NCBI RefSeq assembly: GCF_902488535.1
Contig: NZ_CABTWO010000007.1
Coordinates: forward strand, 1-64,000
Length of the DNA: 64,000 bases
From: an uncultured Mobiluncus sp.
Lineage (GTDB): Bacteria; Actinomycetota; Actinomycetes; Actinomycetales; Actinomycetaceae
Reading direction: 5' to 3'
A model generated the notes under the pieces. It made no database searches. It was not told where the DNA came from and saw nothing but the letters and a program-made list of their open reading frames with translations. The translations under genes were made by a program, and so were the position numbers. Each line of letters opens with the position of its first letter. Within the stretch, counting starts at the first letter, position 1. Below are positions 26,056 to 34,214 of the stretch, one piece after another.

Positions 26056-26264
26056 GCCTGATAAGGAGGCGTTGGCTGCCTATATTGGTCGCAATAATTA
26101 TTATCTGCCTTGTGATTGGGCTAGTTCTGCTTGCTTTGCATTCACGGCAAGCTACTCCAGTGCAGGACTCTCCAACCTCAACGCAAGCACCTGTAGGTGA
26201 TAGTAATTACTGGACCAAGGAGCGAATGGAGTCAGCTACTCCTGCTCCCATGCCATCGCCGTAA
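26052..26264 (+). CDS. Small membrane protein with the protease's propeptide motif, possibly a truncated paralogue
   Basis: 70 aa: a basic N-terminus, one membrane helix (about 9-29), a Thr/Pro/Ser linker, and YWTKERMESATPAP at the end. This repeats the YWTEEKMQSAIPAD motif of the preceding protease. The ATG overlaps the protease stop (ATGA), so translation is coupled. It is either the stump of a second protease that lost its catalytic domain or a membrane-held partner mimicking the propeptide. AT-rich like the protease; the next DNA is already the restriction-modification remnant. Confidence 0.6.
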   Translation: MSLIRRRWLPILVAIIIICLVIGLVLLALHSRQATPVQDSPTSTQAPVGDSNYWTKERMESATPAPMPSP

Positions 26265-26266
26265 AA

Positions 26267-27559
26267 CAGCGTTATTTCACAGTAACGTTTCCCCAGTTCA
26301 AGCTCGCTCACTTTATCTTTTATGCGCATACTGAGGCGGGGCTTGCCCCAGCGTCCGTCCAGGCGCACGTGTACTGCGTGATTATCGGGTTTTCCTACAC
26401 GGAGCGGAAAGTGAAATACGTGTGGGATTATGCGTCAAGGCAGGCTGTTTTGCCGGGTGACGCCGCCGGGGGCACCGCGTCTCGGGGCTTGGTGGGGTCC
26501 TGCTCTGTTTCTCTAAGCAACGTAGTTGCTAAGAGAAACTACGAGCACCCACAGGCTCCTTCGTCGGGTGCCCTCCCGCCGGCGCAGCGTACCAGGCGGG
26601 GAGGCGTCGGGGTGCGACGTGTGGTGAGTCGCTTGAACGGATACCTCGCGGACGCGCCGGATGTGTTCTTGGAGCGCCAGATGAAGCCGCTGTGTGATGT
26701 GCCGGAAATGTCAAAGGGATTTCAGCCCACTGACAATGGATTTCTGCTGCTGTCACCCGAAGAACGTGCGGAGCTGCTGGCGGTCGAGCCTGGAGCCGAG
26801 CGCTGGGTGCGGAAGTTTTCCATGGGAGCGGAGTTCATCAGGGGCGAGGATTGTTACTGTCTGTGGCTGGAAGGTATTACCCCTAACGAGCTGGCTGCCT
26901 TACCGAAACTGCGCTAACGGGTGGAGGCCTGCCGTGCTTGGCGTCTGGCGCAGGTAAAGACTGGAGATGCCTACAAACTTGCCGACCGACCGCACCTGTT
27001 GCGCCCGTGCGGAAAATTCCAGGATGGCACCTATATCGGGGTGCCGAAAGTATCTTCGGAGCGCCGCGATTATATTCCGATGGGATTTGTCTCTGACGGT
27101 ATGATTCCCGGAAACCAACTTTATTTCGTGCCAACCGACTCACTTTATGTTTTCGGGGTTTTAGTCTCGCGGGCGCATAATGCCTGGATGCGCGTGGTTG
27201 CCGGTCGGCTAAAAAGCGATTACCGCTACGGCAACACGACGGTGTACAACAACTTGGTGTGGCCAGATGCTGCTCCCGCCGAACGTGAGCGGATTGAACA
27301 CAGCGCGCAGGGGATTTTGGAGGCGCGTTCGCACTATCCGGACGCTTCACTCGCCACGCTCTATGACCCGGACTTGATGCCATCCGAGTTGCGGGAGGCG
27401 CACCGCGAAAACGACCGCGCGGTCGAGGCAGCCTACGGCCTGCCCTCCGATAGCGAGGAGGCGGACATTGTCTCGCACCTCTTTGCTCTCTATGCCGCCA
27501 AAATGCCGGCGGTTACTCCCCGCGCGGGAAACTCAGCAGGTTCTTTAGATACCCCGTGA
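26267..27559 (+). pseudogene. C-terminal remnant of the MmeI-like restriction-modification protein
   Basis: The frame opens at about 26267 without a start and reads into AHVYCVIIGFSYTERKVKY, then RLNGYLADAPDVFLERQMKPL, CDVPEMSKGFQPTDNGFLLL, and GVPKVSSERRDYIPMGF with YRYGNTTVYNNLVWP. These are the target-recognition and C-terminal blocks of type IIL enzymes. A TAA at 26915-26917 interrupts the frame, which resumes unchanged at 26918. A palindromic segment at 26461-26584 adds low-complexity residues. The catalytic methyltransferase core is missing. The last 47 nt overlap the convergent acyl-CoA ligase gene. Confidence 0.75.
26461..26584. repeat. Nested palindromic element within the broken restriction-modification gene
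   Basis: Nested inverted arms pair across about 124 bp: CGCCG/CGGCG (outermost), GGGCACC/GGTGCCC, GTGGG/CCCAC, TGCTC/GAGCA, and a central 15-bp stem (26507-26521 with 26525-26539, one mismatch). The encoded residues there are Pro/Ala/Arg/Gly-rich, unlike the flanking conserved protein blocks. It resembles a small non-autonomous insertion, but no other copy is visible in this window. Confidence 0.45.
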
Positions 27560-29468
27560 CCTTAGACAAGTCCGTGAGTTCCCTGGAGGAGTGCGGCTCC
27601 AGATCGGGCTGGGACACCCCCGCGTAGATATCCGCAATAGCGTCGGCGCACTTCTCCATCACGACCTGACGGCGCACCTTCATGGAAGGTGTCAACATCC
27701 CATTAGCCTCGGTGAAATCGAAAGGCAGAATGCGAAACTCGCGGATAGATTCCGCCCGCGAAACTCCGGCGTTGGCTTTTGCGATGGCGCGGGCAATGGA
27801 GGCGTGTACCGCTGGGTGGCGTGCCGCAGCCGTCACATCCATCGGGTTCAGACCCTTCTTCTTCAGCCAGCTCGGCAGCATTTCCCCGTCAAGCGTCACC
27901 AGGGCGCCAACGAAGGGCTTGCCTTCTCCCACCACCATAATCTGCGAAATCAGGGGGTGGGATTGCAGCGGCTCCTCCAAGGTTGCCGGGGCTACGTTCT
28001 TGCCTCCGGCCGTAACCAGAATTTCCTTGGCTCTGCCGGTAATCTTCAGCATCCCTTCCTGGTTCATCTGCCCCAAATCCCCCGAGTGCAGCCAGCCTTC
28101 CGCGTCGAACACTCCGTCGTTGCTCTCGGGCTTGAGATATCCGGGACTGATGGTCGGGCCTTTCATCAGGATTTCTCCCTCCGGGGTGACGCGTATCCGC
28201 GCGCTGCACACCGGCGGTCCCACGGTGCCAATGCGATGCAGTTGCAGGGTGTTCACGGTGACAGCGGCGCAGGATTCCGTCATGCCGTAGCCTTCCAGCA
28301 CATCGATGCCGACTCCGCGATAGAAATGTCCCAGGCGTTCGCCCAGGGCCCCTCCACCGGAAACCACGAACTCGCATCTGCCGCCCAGCAGTCCCATGAG
28401 TTTGCGGTAAACGAGCTGCTCGTAAACGGTATGACGGGCACGCAGGGCGCGCGAGGGACCCTCGGCGGTGTCCAGAGCACGAGAATACTCAATCGCCGTG
28501 TTCACAGCGCGATTGAAGATAATGTGCTTCGGTTTGGAACGGCTGGCTTGGTTTTGCGCCGAGTTGTAGATTTTCTCCAACACGCGGGGTACCACCAGCA
28601 GGTAGGTTGGCCGAAAAGATGCGATATCGGGCAGCAGGTTCTTGATGTTCGGGGAGTGGCCAATCACGCCGGAACCGCTAATCATAAAGATTTCAAGCAA
28701 CCTGGCGTAGACGTGAGCCAGAGGCAGGAACAGCAGCAGCCGAGCGCGCGGATCCTTCGAAAAATCCGGCATCCAATCCATGTTGAACCACACCAGGGAG
28801 GTGAAGTTTCCGTGCGTCAGCAGGGTGCCTTTCGGATCTCCAGAGGTTCCGGAGGTGTAGATAATGGTGGCAATCGTGTCCATATTCAGGCGTTTACGCG
28901 CCTCATCCACTTCCACCTGCGCGACACTGCGGCCCGCCTCGTGCAAAGCCGCTATCGCCCCAAGATCCAGGGACAGCACCTTCACCTCGCGATTTACCTT
29001 ATCTGCGGCGGCGGAGATAGCCTCAGCCAAGCGCGCGTCCTCCGCGAAGGCAATCTTGATTTCCGCCTGGCTCAGGACCGTTCCAATCTGGGCGATGGAG
29101 GAAGTCTCGTACAGCGGCACATTCACCGCGCCCAAGCTCCAGCACGCGTAATCCAGCAGCGTCCACTCGTAAGACGTATGCGCCATCAGCGCCATGCGAT
29201 CCCCTGCTTGCAATCCCAGCGCCAGCAAGCCGCGCGCCACCGAATCCACCTCGTCAAGAAATCCGCGTGCCGTAATCTTTTGCCACTCGCGGCCCAAGCC
29301 TGCCTTTCGCTCGATGATGGTGCCGTCCGGGTCGCGCTTTACCCTGTTGAGCAGCATCCTCACAATATTCCACGAGTGGGGTATGTTGCCGGGAGCGGGG
29401 TTGAAGGCCTCTATCGTGCCATCCGGAAGGGTTTTGACCTCTATGGGCGAGACGTATTCTTCGGTCAT
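27513..29468 (-). CDS. Long-chain acyl-CoA ligase, AMP-binding family
   Basis: Activates fatty acids to acyl-adenylate and then acyl-CoA. Motifs are TIIYTSGTSGDPKG (P-loop, about residues 193-206), GYGMTESCA, HSGDLGQM and ITGRAKEILVTAGGKNVAP (hinge and catalytic Lys region). 651 aa from the ATG at 29468, which I chose because the longer frame to 29684 runs into valS and looks non-coding; GAGGAAGGA lies upstream. It follows valS on the same strand with 52 nt between. FadD15-like actinobacterial enzymes look similar. The precise substrate is not predictable. Confidence 0.9.
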   Translation of the reverse strand: MTEEYVSPIEVKTLPDGTIEAFNPAPGNIPHSWNIVRMLLNRVKRDPDGTIIERKAGLGREWQKITARGFLDEVDSVARGLLALGLQAGDRMALMAHTSYEWTLLDYACWSLGAVNVPLYETSSIAQIGTVLSQAEIKIAFAEDARLAEAISAAADKVNREVKVLSLDLGAIAALHEAGRSVAQVEVDEARKRLNMDTIATIIYTSGTSGDPKGTLLTHGNFTSLVWFNMDWMPDFSKDPRARLLLFLPLAHVYARLLEIFMISGSGVIGHSPNIKNLLPDIASFRPTYLLVVPRVLEKIYNSAQNQASRSKPKHIIFNRAVNTAIEYSRALDTAEGPSRALRARHTVYEQLVYRKLMGLLGGRCEFVVSGGGALGERLGHFYRGVGIDVLEGYGMTESCAAVTVNTLQLHRIGTVGPPVCSARIRVTPEGEILMKGPTISPGYLKPESNDGVFDAEGWLHSGDLGQMNQEGMLKITGRAKEILVTAGGKNVAPATLEEPLQSHPLISQIMVVGEGKPFVGALVTLDGEMLPSWLKKKGLNPMDVTAAARHPAVHASIARAIAKANAGVSRAESIREFRILPFDFTEANGMLTPSMKVRRQVVMEKCADAIADIYAGVSQPDLEPHSSRELTDLSKVTGYLKNLLSFPRGE

Positions 29469-29520
29469 TGGGGGGAGATCCTTCCTCGATAAATTCTGCG
29501 GAACTAGAGCGCTAGCGGAC

Positions 29521-32187
29521 CTACTTAGTAGGTTTTTCGGGTTTCGCCGGTTTTGCCGGGGGCTCACCCAGCTCGGCGGCGCTGACCTGCGGGGATTCGA
29601 CTTCTCCGGCGACAAACTCCAGCTTGCCCTCCACGTGGTTGGCGGCCACCAAGTCGGCGCGAGCCGCCTCGGCACACGCCACATCAGGCTCGGGGAAAGT
29701 CACGGTGGCGTGCAAGAACGGGGTGCGCTGAGACACTTTGGCATCCGACTTGACCTTACGGAGGGCCGACAGTGCTCCGCCGGCCGCCCGCAACACCTGG
29801 GGATTGCCGCTCACGCTATCCAAGCCGTCGGTGCTGGGCCAAGCCGTCCGATGCACCGACCCGGTGCGATACCAAGACCACACTTCTTCGGTGGTGAAAG
29901 GCAAGAACGGCGCCAGCAGACGCACCACGTTATCAATCGCCAGCGCCAGGGTCGTGCGCGCGGAAGCGACCGCGGCACTATCGGCCGCCGGATCCTTGCC
30001 GTAAGCGCGGTCCTTGACTAGCTCCAAGTAATCATCACACAGCGTCCAGAAGAAACTCTCGGTCACTTCCAGGGCACGAGCATGGTTCATTTCCTCGAAA
30101 GCCTTGGTCGCGGAAGTGATGACTTCCGCCAGGGTAGCAATCAAAGACCGGTCTACCTCGACCGTTACCAGCGCCGGATCCAAGACTAGGTCGGCGTCTC
30201 CGCCCATCGAGAGCGCGAACTTCGATGCGTTCAAAAGTTTGATGGCCAAACGCCGCCCGACCTTCATTTCGCCCTCGTCAAAGGCCGCGTCCGTCCCCAA
30301 CCGGGCCGAAGCCGCCCAGTAGCGCACCGCGTCGGAAGAATGTTTTTCCAGCAGTCCCATCGGGGTCACCACGTTACCTTTGGACTTCGACATCTTTTTG
30401 TGGTCAGGATCCAAAATCCAGCCAGAAATCGCGGCCTGGCGCCACGGCAGGGCGTCAAACTCCAGGTGGGACCGCACCACGGTCGAGAACAGCCAAGTAC
30501 GAATAATGTCTTGGCCTTGGGGACGCAAGTCCATCGGGAAAGTCGCCGCAAACAGCTTTTCGTCCCGCCCAAAACCCGAATAAATTTCGGGGGTCAGGCT
30601 GGAGGTCGCCCAGGTGTCCATAATGTCGACTTCCGCCACGAAACCGCCCGGCACGCCACGCTGAGATTCGTCGAATCCGGCGGGTGTGTCCGTGGTCGGA
30701 TCGATAGGTAGCACGTCCTCGCTGGGCAAAATGGGGTGGTCAAAGTCCGTTTCACCAGATTCCTTGACCGGATACCACAGGGGCAGCGGCACCCCAAAGA
30801 AACGCTGGCGGGAAATGAGCCAGTCCGTGTTCAAACCGTTGACCCAGTTCTCGTAGCGAACGCGCATAAAGTCAGGCACAAAGTCCAGTTCGCGCCCGCG
30901 CGCCAACAGTTCCTCGCGTAAATCCGTGCCTCCCGCTGTGCGAGCATAAGGCTGGCCGCCGTTGCGGATGTACCACTGGCGCGAAGTCACGATTTCCAGA
31001 GGCTTGTCGCCCTTTTCGTAAAAGTTCGTCATACGCTGGGTTGGTTTCGGATCCCCCAGCATCTCTCCGGATTCCCGCAACGCCTCGACGATAGCTTTCC
31101 GGGCGGAGAACGTCGTTTTCCCGGCGGTTTCCTGATACAGCGCCCGACCGCGCTCGGAAGTAATCCAATCCGGCACGTCAGGAATAATCCGACCGTCCTT
31201 GCGCAGGATGACCCGGGTCGGCAGCTGCAAATCCCGCCACCAATCCACGTCCACCAAGTCGCCGAAAGTACAGCACATGGCGATACCCGAACCCTTGTCT
31301 ATCTCGGCCTCGGGGTGAGCCAACACGGGAACCCGCACGTCAAACCCTGGTGACGTGACATAGGTACCGAATATATCGGCGTAACGTTCATCGTCGGGGT
31401 GGGCAATCAGCGCGCAGCACGCCCCCAGCAGTTCCGGACGAGTCGTCTCGATAACGATGTCGCCTTTGCCGTCCTCGCGGTGGAACGCGAAAGAATGGTA
31501 GGAGCCGGGATAGTCGCGCGCCTCCAACTCGGCTTGTGCCACCGCAGTCTGGAACGTGACGTCCCACAGACCCGGCGCTTCGGCAGCGTACACCTCGCCA
31601 CGGGCAAAGTTACGCAGGAAAAACGTCTGCGCCACCTTTTGCGCAGGCTTACCGATCGTCTGCATCGTGTAGGACCAGTCGATAGACAGACCCAGCGTCC
31701 GCCAGAGTTCCTCGAACTGTTTTTCGTCTTGCGCGGTCAAGCGTTCGCACAGCTCCACGAAGTTTTTGCGGCTGATCGGCACCTGGTCAGCGTTTTTGAT
31801 GGACTTGCCTTCCCCGCCCTCATACGGCGGAGTGAAGTCGGGCACGTAAGGGAGGGACGGGTCGCAACGCACCCCGAAATAGTTTTGCACCCGGCGCTCG
31901 GTCGGCAGACCGTTGTCGTCCCAGCCCATCGGGTAAAACACGTTCTTGCCGCGCATCCGCTGGTAGCGCGCCACCAAATCCGTGTGGGTATAGGAAAACA
32001 CGTGACCGACGTGCAACGATCCAGACACGGTGGGCGGCGGGGTATCGATAGAGTAAACGGCTTCCCGGGTAGTGTCGGGGTCAAAAGCGTAAATCTGTGT
32101 GTCCGCCCACACCTTGCGCCATTTGTCCTCAATCCCGTCCAGGGTCGTCTTTGCCGGTACGCTCGGAGCTTTCAGTCTCTCGGTCAT
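29521..32187 (-). CDS. valS: Valyl-tRNA synthetase
   Basis: A class I aminoacyl-tRNA synthetase of 888 aa. The HIGH motif reads HVGH (SGSLHVGHVFSYTHTD, near residue 50), and the KMSKS motif is KKMSKSKGNVV. The zone between holds the large editing domain (DLVDVDWWRDL, PELLGACCALIAHPDD). The C-terminus ends in a Pro/Lys/Ala tail. The start is the ATG at 32187 with AAAAGGAAAA upstream; the longer frame to 32316 overlaps proC and is rejected. It lies 85 nt after proC. Confidence 0.96.
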   Translation of the reverse strand: MTERLKAPSVPAKTTLDGIEDKWRKVWADTQIYAFDPDTTREAVYSIDTPPPTVSGSLHVGHVFSYTHTDLVARYQRMRGKNVFYPMGWDDNGLPTERRVQNYFGVRCDPSLPYVPDFTPPYEGGEGKSIKNADQVPISRKNFVELCERLTAQDEKQFEELWRTLGLSIDWSYTMQTIGKPAQKVAQTFFLRNFARGEVYAAEAPGLWDVTFQTAVAQAELEARDYPGSYHSFAFHREDGKGDIVIETTRPELLGACCALIAHPDDERYADIFGTYVTSPGFDVRVPVLAHPEAEIDKGSGIAMCCTFGDLVDVDWWRDLQLPTRVILRKDGRIIPDVPDWITSERGRALYQETAGKTTFSARKAIVEALRESGEMLGDPKPTQRMTNFYEKGDKPLEIVTSRQWYIRNGGQPYARTAGGTDLREELLARGRELDFVPDFMRVRYENWVNGLNTDWLISRQRFFGVPLPLWYPVKESGETDFDHPILPSEDVLPIDPTTDTPAGFDESQRGVPGGFVAEVDIMDTWATSSLTPEIYSGFGRDEKLFAATFPMDLRPQGQDIIRTWLFSTVVRSHLEFDALPWRQAAISGWILDPDHKKMSKSKGNVVTPMGLLEKHSSDAVRYWAASARLGTDAAFDEGEMKVGRRLAIKLLNASKFALSMGGDADLVLDPALVTVEVDRSLIATLAEVITSATKAFEEMNHARALEVTESFFWTLCDDYLELVKDRAYGKDPAADSAAVASARTTLALAIDNVVRLLAPFLPFTTEEVWSWYRTGSVHRTAWPSTDGLDSVSGNPQVLRAAGGALSALRKVKSDAKVSQRTPFLHATVTFPEPDVACAEAARADLVAANHVEGKLEFVAGEVESPQVSAAELGEPPAKPAKPEKPTK

Positions 32188-32272
32188 CGTTTTCCTTTTA
32201 TCGTTGTGATTTACCTGCAATAGTCTACCCGCTCGCGTTCCCGCTACCCTAACGGGGTCGATGGGGCGGGGG

Positions 32273-33085
32273 TTATTTCTGGGTCGCTTTGGCGTCCCCG
32301 GCCATGGCGCCCTCAACCATGTGTACTACGGCTCGCGAGAATCCCGCGTCCTCGCCCGCCAGCAAACCGGCGATGGTGGATCCGCCGGGGGAACACACCC
32401 GATCGACCAGCTGGCCGGGGTGAGCGCCCTTTTCCAAACCGTCTTGCAGCATGAGGGCGGAGCCCAGCAACATCTGGGTCGCGGACTCGATGGCCGCAGC
32501 CTTCGTCAGGCCCGCAGCCACGCCGGCTTTTGCCAAGGCTTCTACGTAGGTATAAGTCCAGGCGGGGGCGCAACCAGCAATGGCGGTAAACGCGGGGAAC
32601 AGGGATTCCTCCAGCTCGACCGTGCGGCCCACCGCGTTGAACAGCCCCAGGGCGTACTGCTTTTGTTCCGGGGTTACCGCCGCGTTCGCGCACAAGGCCG
32701 ACATGGCGGCGTTGACCTGGGCGTTCAGGTTTGGCATGACCCGCACGATGGGAGTATCCGGGGACAGCCAGCCCTCCAGATGGTCCAGCCCGACCCCTCC
32801 GGCGATAGAAATGACCAGCTTGCCTCCCAGCTCCGGGGCGATTTCGGTGAGGACTGCGCCGATATGTTTCGGTTTCACGGCGATGACCACCGCGTCAACC
32901 GACCCGACCAGTTCCCGGTTAGAAGCCACCTGCTGGGCGCCGAATTCTTTGGTCAGCGGATGTTCCCCCGGGGTCACACCGAAATCAGAAAAACTCAGGT
33001 CACTGGCCTTGACGAAGTCGTGTTTCAGAGCTCCCGCCGCGATTGCCGAACCCATGGCACCCATTCCAATAAAACCGAGTTTCAT
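32273..33085 (-). CDS. proC: Pyrroline-5-carboxylate reductase
   Basis: The last step of proline synthesis, NAD(P)H-dependent. The Rossmann motif GFIGMGAMGSAI is at the N-terminus, VIAVKPKHI near residues 67-75, ISIAGGVGLDHLE near 92-104, and the C-terminal signature is DRVCSPGGSTIAGL. 270 aa is standard. It heads a minus-strand group with valS and the acyl-CoA ligase and diverges from the SDR gene at 33212. Confidence 0.95.
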   Translation of the reverse strand: MKLGFIGMGAMGSAIAAGALKHDFVKASDLSFSDFGVTPGEHPLTKEFGAQQVASNRELVGSVDAVVIAVKPKHIGAVLTEIAPELGGKLVISIAGGVGLDHLEGWLSPDTPIVRVMPNLNAQVNAAMSALCANAAVTPEQKQYALGLFNAVGRTVELEESLFPAFTAIAGCAPAWTYTYVEALAKAGVAAGLTKAAAIESATQMLLGSALMLQDGLEKGAHPGQLVDRVCSPGGSTIAGLLAGEDAGFSRAVVHMVEGAMAGDAKATQK

Positions 33086-33143
33086 GTTGCCTCTTTTCCT
33101 GATTTGCGCGGTTTTCCCTGGCGTTCAGAGCAAACCGCCGGAG

Positions 33144-33171
33144 TTGTTTTCCTATAGGCTAAGTCTATAGC
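33144..33171 (+). promoter_or_regulatory. Candidate promoter of the SDR gene in the proC/SDR divergent gap
   Basis: TTGTTT (33144-33149) and TATAGC (33166-33171) lie 16 bp apart. The -10 region is part of a CTATAG-N7-CTATAG arrangement, so a -10-like element is present on both strands. Confidence 0.35.
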
Positions 33172-33211
33172 GTGGCTCTGCAGCCAAAAATTTTGGAAAG
33201 GTGACCAAAAG

Positions 33212-34063
33212 ATGAGCATCACACCCGGACCCGTAAAGCCGTCCTCACACCCTCTTGACCCCCAAAGTTTCGGAATTACAGTTCCCGAAACGCGACCGGC
33301 CCGCCAGCCGGGACGAGTGCTCGTGACCGGGGCTTCTACCGGCATCGGCTGGGAAACCGTGAAACAGATGTGTGCCTGCGGGTGGGAAGTGTTGGCGACC
33401 GCCCGGCGCGCCGATAGGCTGGCCGCACTGGCTTATGAGACGGGCTGCGCGGCTTTTGCCGCTGACCTGACCGTTCCTGAGCACGTCCAGGCGCTGTTTG
33501 AGTGGGCGACCGCCGAGGGACAGGTCGTGGACGCGGTGGTCAATAATGCCGGGGGAGCGCGCGGCACCGACACCGTGATGGAGGCGAAGCTGGAGCGGTG
33601 GAAAACCATGTACAGCATCAACGTTTTGTCCTCCCTGCAGGTCACCCAGGCTTTCCTGCCGCAAATGTTGGCTCACGGGGGCGGGGATTTGGTGTTCGTC
33701 ACTTCGACTGCCGGTCACGAGACGTATCCGGGCGGGGCGGGCTATACCGCCGCCAAGCACGCCGAGGCGATGCTGCCCGAGACGTTGCGCCTGGAGTTGG
33801 TGGGTAAACCGATTCGGATTATCGAGATTATGCCCGGATTGGTGCAAACCCCGGAATTTTCCTTGGCCCGCCTAGAGGATAAGGCTGCGGCGGAGGGCGT
33901 TTACGCCGGAGTGGATTATCCGTTGGTGGGGGCCGATGTCGCCCAAGCTATTGTGTGGACCTTGAACTTGCCGGCGCACGTGAATATCGACCAGCTGAAA
34001 ATCAAGCCTGTGGAACAAGCCACCAGCACTATCAAAGTCCGCTTGGACAATCCGGCCCGGTGA
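33212..34063 (+). CDS. Short-chain dehydrogenase/reductase
   Basis: A classical SDR of 283 aa. The cofactor motif is TGASTGIG (about 39-46), followed by NNAGG, a Ser in FVTSTAG, and the catalytic YTAAK pair near residue 178. It resembles YdfG-type 3-hydroxy acid or serine dehydrogenases (PGLVQTPEF). An N-terminal extension of about 30 residues precedes the fold. GAAAGGTGA precedes the ATG. The physiological substrate is unknown. Confidence 0.88.
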   Translation: MSITPGPVKPSSHPLDPQSFGITVPETRPARQPGRVLVTGASTGIGWETVKQMCACGWEVLATARRADRLAALAYETGCAAFAADLTVPEHVQALFEWATAEGQVVDAVVNNAGGARGTDTVMEAKLERWKTMYSINVLSSLQVTQAFLPQMLAHGGGDLVFVTSTAGHETYPGGAGYTAAKHAEAMLPETLRLELVGKPIRIIEIMPGLVQTPEFSLARLEDKAAAEGVYAGVDYPLVGADVAQAIVWTLNLPAHVNIDQLKIKPVEQATSTIKVRLDNPAR

Positions 34064-34066
34064 CCC

Positions 34067-34213
34067 ATGGCGCGGATTGTTGTTATAGGCGCGGGTTGGC
34101 GTGCCGACAGGGAGCGTAGCGAGTGTGTGTCGGCGCGTGGTGGTGTGGAGCCGGTGAAAAAACGTTGCGGGGCAACGTTTTCGGCGGAACTCCTGAAGAA
34201 AAAAGGATACTAA
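34067..34213 (+). CDS. 48-codon ORF whose start duplicates the next gene's start
   Basis: It begins 3 nt after the SDR stop and ends 1 nt before the next ATG. Its first ten codons encode MARIVVIGAG, identical to the oxidoreductase at 34215, but differ at five third positions. The rest (WRADRERSEC and on) shows no fold I know and spans two hairpins, at 34100-34137 and 34159-34181. It may be the stump of a deleted paralogue or a leader ORF. Translation is uncertain. Confidence 0.4.
   Translation: MARIVVIGAGWRADRERSECVSARGGVEPVKKRCGATFSAELLKKKGY
34159..34181 (+). terminator. Hairpin between the SDR and oxidoreductase genes
   Basis: A perfect 10-bp stem (AAAACGTTGC/GCAACGTTTT) with a GGG loop. 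The T-run lies within the stem and A residues precede it, the look of a bidirectional or weak intrinsic terminator. It lies 34 nt before the oxidoreductase start and could modulate readthrough. Confidence 0.4.
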
Positions 34214-34214
34214 G

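Noticed and set aside
27591..29492. Open frame of 633 codons on the plus strand
   Set aside because: Antisense to the acyl-CoA ligase gene, whose motifs are unambiguous. The product is His/Gln/Arg-rich with no domain pattern.
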